From Sedimentisphaerales bacterium (GTDB lineage Bacteria > Planctomycetota > Phycisphaerae > Sedimentisphaerales > Anaerobacaceae), in NCBI GenBank assembly GCA_028277585.1, contig JANQFY010000052.1:1-38814 (forward strand): a DNA stretch of 38,814 nucleotides, written 5' to 3'. Below are positions 32,835 to 38,814 of this stretch, one piece after another. Position numbers and translations under genes: made by a program. How positions within the stretch are numbered: the stretch's first letter is position 1; every line of letters begins with the position of its first letter. The notes under the pieces are model-generated. The model did not search any database. It was not told where the DNA came from and was given only the letters and a program-made list of their open reading frames with translations.

Positions 32835-34730
32835 CTAGGTGTTGGCGGCGATGGCTTCGAGGTTTTCCCAGCGTTCGTAGGCCTGCGTGTGCTGGGCTTC
32901 GAGTTCGGCCAGTCGCTTCTTGGCCGGGACGACTTGCTCCTGGTTGCGATAGAAAGCGGGGTCGGCGAGTTGGTTGTGCAGGGTCTCCAGTTCGCTTTCC
33001 AGCGACTCGATCAGGGCCGGTAGTGACTCCAGTTCCTTTGTTTCTTTGAATGTGAGTCGACGGGGTTGGTTGGCTTTACGCGCTTCCTTATAGAGCTTCT
33101 TCTTGTCGGGCTTCACTTTGTCCGGCTCGGGCGGCGCCTGGTTCTGCTGGGTCAGCCAATCGTTGTACCCGCCGACGTACTCGTTGATGGTCCCGTCGTC
33201 GGAGAAGACCAGCGTGCTGGTGGCGACGTTGTTCAGGAAGGCCCGGTCGTGGCAGATCAGCAGGACGGTCCCCCTGAAGTTCACCAGCAGTTCTTCGAGC
33301 AGTTCGAGGGTCTCGCTGTCCAGATCGTTGGTCGGTTCGTCCAGTACCAGCAGATTCGCGGGTTTGGTGAACAGTTGGGCCAGCAGGAGTCGGTTGCGCT
33401 CGCCGCCGGAGAGACAGTTAACGCGCGTCTTGGCCCGCTCGGGCGTGAAGAGGAAGTCCTGCAGATAGGCGATGATGTGCTTGCTCTTGCCATTGATGGT
33501 GACGGTATCCCCGTTGGGCAGCACGTTCTCCCAGACCGTCTTGTTCTCGTCGAGCTGGCGCCGCAACTGATCGAAGTAGGTGATCGCCAATTGCGTTCCT
33601 TGCCTCACCGACCCGGCCTGCGGCTTCAACTCGTCCAACAGAAGGCGAACGAGTGTCGTCTTGCCGCACCCGTTCGGGCCAATGATGCCGATCTTGTCTC
33701 CCCGTGTGATCAGGATGTCGAATTCTCTCACCAGGGGCTTCTCGTCGAAACTGTAGGTGAGCCGCTTGGCCTCCAGTACGAGGGTTCCCGATCCCTGGGC
33801 CTCGGCCAGTCTCAGATTGGCGGTCCCCAGCCGCTGGCGTCGTTTCCTGCGCTCCTCGCGCATGTTCATCAAGACGCGCACGCGTCCCTCGTTGCGTCGC
33901 CGCCGCGCCTTGATGCCTTGCCTGATCCAGACCTCCTCCTGCGCCAGCTTCTTATCGAAGCCCTTCCATTCCTTCTCCTCGGTCTCCAGGACGGCCTGCT
34001 TTCGCTCCAGAAACGTCTCATAGTCACATGCCCAGTCCATCAGTTGTCCCCGATCGACCTCGATGATCCGGGTCGCCAGCTTCCTGAGCAGCATGCGGTC
34101 GTGCGTGACGAAGAGCATGGTCTTGTTTAGGCCCAGCAGGTACGCTTCCAGCCAGGCGATCGATTCGATGTCCAGATGGTTGGTCGGTTCGTCCAGCAGC
34201 AAGAGATCGGGTTCGGAGACCAGAGCGGCCGCCAGTAGTACGCGCCGTTGCTGGCCCCCGGAGAGCGTTCGGTAGTCCCAGTCGGCGTCCAGCGACATGC
34301 GTGACGTGATGGACGCGATCTCCTCCAGGACCGACCAGGCGCCATGGGCGTCCAGTTGCTCGTGGAGGCGGTGCAGGCGGCTGTGGTCGGGGTCGGGGTG
34401 CGCGGCTAAGCGAGCTTCTTCCTGGTGGTAGCGGAGCAGTAGTTCGCCCCGCTGGCCCAGACCCTTGGCGATGATCTCGAACACCGATCCATTCAGGTCG
34501 CGTGGGATGGTCTGCGAGAAATAGGCGACTTTCAAGCCCGATTCGGTCTGGACCGTCCCGGTGTCGGGCGTGACCTGCCCGGCGATGATCTTCATCAGGG
34601 TGGATTTGCCCGTCCCATTGCGGCCCATCAGGCAGACCCGCTGCTGTTTCTCAATCTGAAGGTTAACGCCGTCCAGCAGCGGGGGGCCTCCAAAGGCGAT
34701 GCTGATCTCTTGCAGTGATACCAATGCCAT
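32835..34730 (-). CDS. ABC-F family ATPase, Uup-like
   Basis: Encodes 631 residues. Two nucleotide-binding domains are fused without membrane segments. The first has Walker A GRNGTGKST, signature LSGGQQRRVLLAAAL and Walker B LLLLDEPTNHLD. The second has GPNGCGKTT, LSGGERNRLLLAQL and LLVLDEPTNDLD. They are joined by a basic linker (KARRRRNEGRVRVLMNMREERRKRRQRL) typical of ribosome-binding ABC-F proteins. A C-terminal coiled coil (about 560-625), with KETKELESLPALIESLESELETL, fits the Uup subgroup, which has been linked to ribosomes and DNA integrity. The likely role is translation or ribosome-related in the cytoplasm. It is divergent from the arginine genes. Confidence 0.93.
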   Translation of the reverse strand: MALVSLQEISIAFGGPPLLDGVNLQIEKQQRVCLMGRNGTGKSTLMKIIAGQVTPDTGTVQTESGLKVAYFSQTIPRDLNGSVFEIIAKGLGQRGELLLRYHQEEARLAAHPDPDHSRLHRLHEQLDAHGAWSVLEEIASITSRMSLDADWDYRTLSGGQQRRVLLAAALVSEPDLLLLDEPTNHLDIESIAWLEAYLLGLNKTMLFVTHDRMLLRKLATRIIEVDRGQLMDWACDYETFLERKQAVLETEEKEWKGFDKKLAQEEVWIRQGIKARRRRNEGRVRVLMNMREERRKRRQRLGTANLRLAEAQGSGTLVLEAKRLTYSFDEKPLVREFDILITRGDKIGIIGPNGCGKTTLVRLLLDELKPQAGSVRQGTQLAITYFDQLRRQLDENKTVWENVLPNGDTVTINGKSKHIIAYLQDFLFTPERAKTRVNCLSGGERNRLLLAQLFTKPANLLVLDEPTNDLDSETLELLEELLVNFRGTVLLICHDRAFLNNVATSTLVFSDDGTINEYVGGYNDWLTQQNQAPPEPDKVKPDKKKLYKEARKANQPRRLTFKETKELESLPALIESLESELETLHNQLADPAFYRNQEQVVPAKKRLAELEAQHTQAYERWENLEAIAANT

Positions 34731-34820
34731 ACTCAGGGAATCCCCGTGTCATTCCGTTCCAGGGTTAGCTCTCAAGGACAATTCCAGCAGCATATCCTAT
34801 CACCGAACCCCCAGGAACGC

Positions 34821-34836
34821 AAATCCGGGGGGATTT
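34821..34836. promoter_or_regulatory. AAATCC-N4-GGATTT dyad upstream of the arginine cluster
   Basis: A 6-bp inverted repeat about 22 bp upstream of the argB -35 element. It does not match the known ArgR box. It may be an operator site; evidence is symmetry and position only. Confidence 0.25.
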
Positions 34837-34857
34837 CGTATTCATCCGCGATGATCC

Positions 34858-34886
34858 TTGACTTGCCGGCTTCGGTGTCATACATT
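34858..34886 (+). promoter_or_regulatory. promoter of the argB-argD-argF cluster
   Basis: TTGACT (34858-34863), an exact 17-bp spacer and TACATT (34881-34886). It gives a leader of about 30 nt before the GTG of argB. Confidence 0.65.
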
Positions 34887-34923
34887 CAACGGTTTGTTTC
34901 TGTGAGAATCAAGGAGCAGCCCT

Positions 34924-35805
34924 GTGGAAAAGGCGATTGCAAAGGCTGGCGCGCTGATCGAGGCGATGGAGTACATCCGTGGCTTTCGGGGGCGAATCGT
35001 CGTGGTCAAGCTCGGCGGCAGCGTCCTGGACGACCCGACGGCCCAGCGGAACCTGCTGACCGACGTGGCGTTCATGGCGACCGTCGGGATGCGGCCGATC
35101 ATCGTCCACGGGGGCGGCAAGGCGATCACCCGGGCGATGGGCGAAGCCGGTCTGGAGCCGGTTTGGGTCCAGGGTCGCCGGTATACCGACAAGCGGACGC
35201 TGAACATCGCCGAGCACACGCTCGTTCAGAAGGTCAACACGCCGATCTGCCAGACGCTTGAGGAGCTGGGCTGTAACGTGATGGGGCTGCATTCGCTTAG
35301 CAGTTGCGTCCTGCTGGCTGAGACCCTGCGCCTGGAGGGCGAGGACGGACGCAAGCTGGACCTCGGGCTGGTCGGCAAGGTGATCGACGTCAACGGCAAG
35401 CTGCTCAAGACGCTCTGCACCGACGGGACGATTCCGGTGATTGCCTCGGTGGCGATGGATCGCCCCGGCGGTAAGCTCAATGTCAACGCCGACAGTGCGG
35501 CCGGGAAGGTCGCCGCGGCGGTGGTGGCTGAAAAACTGGTCATGGTCAGCGACACGCACGGCATCCGCCGGGACATCAACGATCCGGAAAGCTGGATCAG
35601 CAGTCTGGATGAGCCTCAGATCAAGGAAATGATCGAAGCCGGCGTGATTACTGATGCGATGTTCCCCAAGGTCGAGGCGTGCCTGAACGCTCTCGACGCG
35701 GGCGTCCGCAAGGCGCATATCATCGACGGACGCATGGCCCATTCCCTGCTCCTGGAGATCTACACCGACAAGGGTATCGGCACCCAGATCGTTCGGGGTA
35801 GGTGA
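34924..35805 (+). CDS. argB: acetylglutamate kinase
   Basis: Encodes 293 residues. It phosphorylates N-acetylglutamate in the second step of arginine synthesis. The amino-acid kinase fold is clear: VVVKLGGSVLDD (phosphate loop, about 25-36), IIVHGGGKAI (59-68), VNADSAAGKVAAAVVAEKLVMVSDTHGI and MFPKVEACLNALDAGVRKAHIIDGRMAHSLLLEI. The start is GTG at 34924 with AAGGAG about 8 nt upstream. It is the first gene of a plus-strand arginine cluster with argD and argF; argC and argJ are not in this window. The N-terminal helix before VVVKLGG is of the kind found in arginine-sensitive hexameric kinases, so feedback control is possible. Confidence 0.95.
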   Translation: MEKAIAKAGALIEAMEYIRGFRGRIVVVKLGGSVLDDPTAQRNLLTDVAFMATVGMRPIIVHGGGKAITRAMGEAGLEPVWVQGRRYTDKRTLNIAEHTLVQKVNTPICQTLEELGCNVMGLHSLSSCVLLAETLRLEGEDGRKLDLGLVGKVIDVNGKLLKTLCTDGTIPVIASVAMDRPGGKLNVNADSAAGKVAAAVVAEKLVMVSDTHGIRRDINDPESWISSLDEPQIKEMIEAGVITDAMFPKVEACLNALDAGVRKAHIIDGRMAHSLLLEIYTDKGIGTQIVRGR

Positions 35806-35891
35806 CGGGCGTCGCGGGCGAGGGGCCCGACGGCGCCGGATACGCAGGGCACGATACCACAATCGAATCAAAGAATTGCGAGAGCATTATC

Positions 35892-37070
35892 ATGACAACA
35901 CAAGAGACGATTGGAGTCTTTGACAAGTACGTAATCGCCAACTACGGCCGGTTGCCCCGGGTGATGGTCAAGGGTGAAGGCTGCTGGCTGTGGGACGTCG
36001 ACGGCAAGAAGATCCTCGACATGTTCCCGGGTTGGGCGGTCAGCGGGATCGGGCATTGCCACCCCAAGGTGGTCGAAGCCGTCCGCCAGCAGGTGGGCGA
36101 GTTGATCCACATCGACAACACGTTCTATTGCGAGCCGCAAGGGCGGCTGGCCCAACTCCTCAGCGAGCGGGCCTTTGGCGGCAAGGTCTTCTTCTGCAAC
36201 AGCGGCGCCGAGGCCAACGAGGGAGCCCTGAAGCTGGCGCGGCTGCACACCGCCAAGGAGAAGTACAAGTTCATCACGGCCGAGGGCAGCTTCCATGGTC
36301 GCACGTTCGCCACCGTTACGGCGACGGCTCAGCCGAAGTACCATGAGGGTTTTCTGCCCCTCTTGCCTGGTTTCAGCTACATTCCGTTCAACGACGTGGC
36401 GGCCCTGGAACGGGCCTTCTCCGACGAGGTCGCGGCGGTCATGGTCGAGCCCATCCAGGGCGAGGGCGGCATTAATGTCGCGACGGCCGAGTTCCTGGGC
36501 GCGATTCGCCAACTGTGCGATCAGCACGGGGCGCTGATGATCCTCGACGAGGTGCAGACGGGCGTCGGGAGGACCGGCAAGTGGTTTGGCTTTCAGCACT
36601 TCGACGTCCAGCCCGATATCATCACGATGGCCAAGGCCCTCGGTGGCGGCGTCGCGATCGGCGCGATGATGGCGACCGAGGAGGTGGCGGCATCACTTGT
36701 GCCGGGCAAGCACGCCTCGACGTTCGGCGGCAACAATCTGGCCTGTGCGGCAGGTGTGGCGACGATCGAAGCGATCGAGGAGGGCAACCTCCTTCAGCAA
36801 GCGATTGAGGTGGGCCAGTATACCCAGGACAAACTGCGGGCTCTGAAGGACAAGCACCCGATCATCGACCATGTCCGGGGCATCGGACTGATGATTGGTA
36901 TCCAGTTGACCCGGCCCGGGGCCGAGATTGTCAGCCAGTGCCTGGAGCGCGGCCTGAGGATCAACTGTACGCACGATACCGTGATCCGTTTCATGCCGCC
37001 GATGATCGCCACCACCGATCTGATCGATCAGGCGATCGAGATATTCGATAGCGTCTTATCCGGGAGTTGA
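35892..37070 (+). CDS. argD: acetylornithine aminotransferase (class III PLP enzyme)
   Basis: Encodes 392 residues. It transfers an amino group from glutamate to N-acetylglutamate semialdehyde. Motifs are NSGAEANEGALKLAR (PLP phosphate), SFHGRTFATVTATAQPKY, VEPIQGEGG, LILDEVQTGVGRTG-type (MILDEVQTGVGRTGKWFG) and the PLP lysine Lys248 in ITMAKALGGGVAIGAM. The start MTTQETIGVFDKYVIANYGRLP was chosen because it matches the family; the frame is open further upstream but that extension is not conserved-looking. It lies 86 bp after argB and 2 bp before argF. Confidence 0.95.
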   Translation: MTTQETIGVFDKYVIANYGRLPRVMVKGEGCWLWDVDGKKILDMFPGWAVSGIGHCHPKVVEAVRQQVGELIHIDNTFYCEPQGRLAQLLSERAFGGKVFFCNSGAEANEGALKLARLHTAKEKYKFITAEGSFHGRTFATVTATAQPKYHEGFLPLLPGFSYIPFNDVAALERAFSDEVAAVMVEPIQGEGGINVATAEFLGAIRQLCDQHGALMILDEVQTGVGRTGKWFGFQHFDVQPDIITMAKALGGGVAIGAMMATEEVAASLVPGKHASTFGGNNLACAAGVATIEAIEEGNLLQQAIEVGQYTQDKLRALKDKHPIIDHVRGIGLMIGIQLTRPGAEIVSQCLERGLRINCTHDTVIRFMPPMIATTDLIDQAIEIFDSVLSGS

Positions 37071-37072
37071 AC

Positions 37073-37984
37073 ATGGAAGACTTCCTTGCCATAAGCGATT
37101 TTTCATCTGATGAACTGAAGACCCTGCTCGAGGAGAGCCGCTCTTTGAAGGCCCTGTACAAATCGGGCCAGCGCGACCTGTGCCTGGCGGGCAAGAACCT
37201 TGCGATGCTCTTCGAGAAGCCCAGCTTGCGGACCCGCATCAGTTTCCAGGTGGCGATGACCGATCTGGGCGGCAGCCCGATCTACGTCAAGCCCGAGGAT
37301 ATCGGCGGGATCGGCAAGCGCGAGCCGGTCAAGGATATCGCCCGTGTGCTGAGTCGGTATGTGGATGGCATCATGGCGCGGACGTTCGAGCACAGCACCG
37401 TCACCGAGCTGGCCAAGTATGCGGACATCCCCGTGATCAACGCGTTGACCGACTGGTCGCACCCATGCCAGGCGATGGCGGATGCGCTGACGATTTCCGA
37501 GCATTTCGGCCAACTGGAAGGTCTCACCGTCACCTATGTGGGGGATGGCAACAATGTCGCTCGGTCGCTGGCGTTCGCGGCAGCCAAGCTGGGAATGAAG
37601 CTCATCGTCGCTTCGCCGGCCGGCTATGAACTCGATGTCGAGTCGATCCAGGAGGCCAACGGTCTCGCACCCGATTGCGTAACGCAAACGAACGATCCGA
37701 AAGCGGCCGTCGCTGGCGCCGATGTGATCTATACCGATACCTGGGTCAGCATGGGCCAGGAGGACGAGAAGGAGAAACGTCGTCGCGAGTTCGCCGGCTT
37801 CGAAGTCAACAGCGATCTGGTCGCGGCTGCGCCGGAACACGTCAAGATCATGCACTGTTTGCCCGCCTATCGGGGCTTCGAGATCAGCGACGACGTCACC
37901 GAGTCGCCCAACTCGATCATCTTCGATCAGGCCGAGAACCGGCTGCACTTCCAGCGGGCGCTGCTCCGCAAGCTGATGAGTTGA
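37073..37984 (+). CDS. argF: ornithine carbamoyltransferase
   Basis: Encodes 303 residues. It joins ornithine and carbamoyl phosphate to form citrulline. The carbamoyl-phosphate motif is S51-L-R-T-R55 in EKPSLRTRISFQVAM. HPCQAMAD (130-137) and the ornithine loop WVSMGQEDEKEKRRREF follow. The C-terminal motif reads MHCLPAYRGFEISDDV, with Tyr where many have His. The SMG loop supports ornithine rather than acetylornithine as substrate. The ATG at 37073 has GGGAG 6 nt upstream, 2 nt after the argD stop. A strong terminator follows. Confidence 0.95.
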   Translation: MEDFLAISDFSSDELKTLLEESRSLKALYKSGQRDLCLAGKNLAMLFEKPSLRTRISFQVAMTDLGGSPIYVKPEDIGGIGKREPVKDIARVLSRYVDGIMARTFEHSTVTELAKYADIPVINALTDWSHPCQAMADALTISEHFGQLEGLTVTYVGDGNNVARSLAFAAAKLGMKLIVASPAGYELDVESIQEANGLAPDCVTQTNDPKAAVAGADVIYTDTWVSMGQEDEKEKRRREFAGFEVNSDLVAAAPEHVKIMHCLPAYRGFEISDDVTESPNSIIFDQAENRLHFQRALLRKLMS

Positions 37985-38010
37985 TTCGTTCGGATTACCA
38001 CACAGAAAGA

Positions 38011-38051
38011 AACCTGGGGATGGCGTCTCATAGCCATCCCCAGGTTGTTTT
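38011..38051 (+). terminator. intrinsic terminator of the arginine cluster
   Basis: A perfect 14-bp stem, AACCTGGGGATGGC (38011-38024) with GCCATCCCCAGGTT (38033-38046), has an 8-nt loop and is followed by GTTTT. It sits 27 nt after the argF stop. The A-run on the other side is weak, so it mainly serves the plus strand. Confidence 0.9.
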
Positions 38052-38116
38052 CGCACATCTGCACTACACGCCAGATCGACGGTCTTACGTTCCCAGATTT
38101 CTCATTGGAGCGCGGT

Positions 38117-38814
38117 CTAGCTGTGGTTCCGGTTTCTGACTCGTCGGGCAACCAGACCGGCCAGGCCGACCAGGCACAGGGCGGTGCTGGTGGGCTCAGG
38201 AACGACCGGGATATCCGGCGTCGAATGGCTGTGGGCCGGCAGTTGGGAGGTGGTCAATGTCACCGTTTCGCTTCCGACCATTCGACCTAGACTGTAGCTG
38301 GAGAGCCCTGGCCCCTGACCGGCGCCGATGGCGACGCGGCCCCGCAGGTCGGGCAAGCCAAACATTGTTCGGCCGTCGCCGCCGTAAGTTGTCCCCAGAA
38401 TCGAGAACAGGGCGTCGTGCTGACTGATGGGCAGCAATTGGCCGTCGCAGAACGCCCAGCCGGCTGGTGCGAAGCTGCCCGCGAACATCTCGATCTGGCC
38501 CAGATAGGGCTCGGCACCGCCGACGACCGGATCATCGTCATGCCTTCCCGGCCAAGCCCCGTGCAGGGCGATGATATAGTTCAGGACCAGATCGGGCTGC
38601 ATGTTCGTGTGAGGCTGGCTGCCTCCTGTCGCACTCGTGTGGACCGGGGGGGCGGTTGAGGGCAAGACCTCGTGGGCGTGGGAGGGCATCTGGGCTTCGG
38701 TCAAGGTCACTTCCTCGACGCCCAACTCACTGCCAATACGGCGGGTCGTCAGCCCCGGCCCGCTGCCGGCGTGGACCGCCGCTCGCCCGCGCAGATCGGG
38801 CATTCCGACCATCG
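38117..38814 (-). CDS. tail-collar domain protein with PEP-CTERM sorting tail (5' end outside the window)
   Basis: At least 232 codons are visible; the gene continues past the right edge. It carries parts of two phage tail-collar/MdpB-like domains. The first is partial, with MPDLRGRAAVHAGSGPGL. The second reads GQIEMFAGSFAPAGWAFCDGQLLPISQHDALFSILGTTYGGDGRTMFGLPDLRGRVAIGAGQGPGL. Both are followed by a QLPAHSHS-type segment (QMPSHAHE in the first). The C-terminus VVPEPTSTALCLVGLAGLVARRVRNRNHS has the Pro-Glu-Pro motif, a hydrophobic helix and basic residues of PEP-CTERM, which directs exported proteins to exosortase. The protein is therefore probably surface-bound rather than part of a prophage; no other phage genes are nearby. 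Confidence 0.88.
   Translation of the reverse strand, partial: MVGMPDLRGRAAVHAGSGPGLTTRRIGSELGVEEVTLTEAQMPSHAHEVLPSTAPPVHTSATGGSQPHTNMQPDLVLNYIIALHGAWPGRHDDDPVVGGAEPYLGQIEMFAGSFAPAGWAFCDGQLLPISQHDALFSILGTTYGGDGRTMFGLPDLRGRVAIGAGQGPGLSSYSLGRMVGSETVTLTTSQLPAHSHSTPDIPVVPEPTSTALCLVGLAGLVARRVRNRNHS

Noticed and set aside
33066-34130. 354-codon plus-strand frame antisense to the ABC-F gene
   Set aside because: The ABC-F motifs on the minus strand are unambiguous; the antisense product resembles no protein.
38117-38814. Prophage remnant suggested by tail-collar domains
   Set aside because: No other phage gene nearby and the PEP-CTERM tail points to a cellular surface protein.

Overview
The window is GC-rich bacterial chromosome. 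I infer a member of the Planctomycetota, most likely a Phycisphaerae-type lineage. The grounds are a C-terminal PEP-CTERM sorting tail on a tail-collar protein, a large secreted LRR / InlB-like repeat / beta-helix protein with a YVDDDAP motif, a DUF2330 protein, di-heme propeller proteins and many secreted or lipoprotein products. No rRNA, tRNA, CRISPR array, transposase or integrase was recognised. Several genes have sigma-70-like promoters with a 17-18 bp spacer.

Left part (1-12.4 kb). A ClpC gene runs off the left edge. It is followed by a small coiled-coil protein and a secreted S8 (subtilisin-like) protease. Next comes a two-gene unit of a PadR repressor translationally coupled to a 1043-residue membrane protein: a short helical N-terminal domain resembling HAAS/DUF1700 partners of PadR, one membrane helix, two nearly identical HEAT-like units, two copies of an unrecognised domain and carboxypeptidase-regulatory-like domains. 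Convergent to it is an operon of a YtrA-type GntR regulator, an ABC ATPase, a permease and a membrane protein with a C-terminal zinc ribbon. A lipoprotein serpin follows.

Middle part (12.5-24.6 kb). A five-gene run on the plus strand encodes a KdsB-like CMP-sugar synthetase, an unrecognised alpha/beta protein, a lipoprotein sialidase-like BNR protein, a VOC (glyoxalase-fold) protein and a phosphonatase-like HAD hydrolase. This is the best candidate here for an undescribed acid-sugar or phosphonate pathway. A DUF2330/HEAT protein on the minus strand is followed by an ABC importer of ModABC type whose binding protein is a tandem fusion of two periplasmic oxyanion-binding domains. A beta-propeller/di-heme cytochrome is convergent to it.

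Right part (24.6-38.8 kb). A secreted LRR / InlB-repeat / beta-helix protein is split by one extra base in an eight-G run. It is followed by an NlpC/P60 cell-wall peptidase. A peroxide-defence pair, katG and a PerR-type regulator, lies on the minus strand and shares an upstream motif. An ABC-F ATPase is divergent from an arginine cluster argB-argD-argF, which ends in a perfect 14-bp stem terminator. A PEP-CTERM tail-collar protein runs off the right edge.

Functions are read from motifs recalled from family knowledge; no database search was made.
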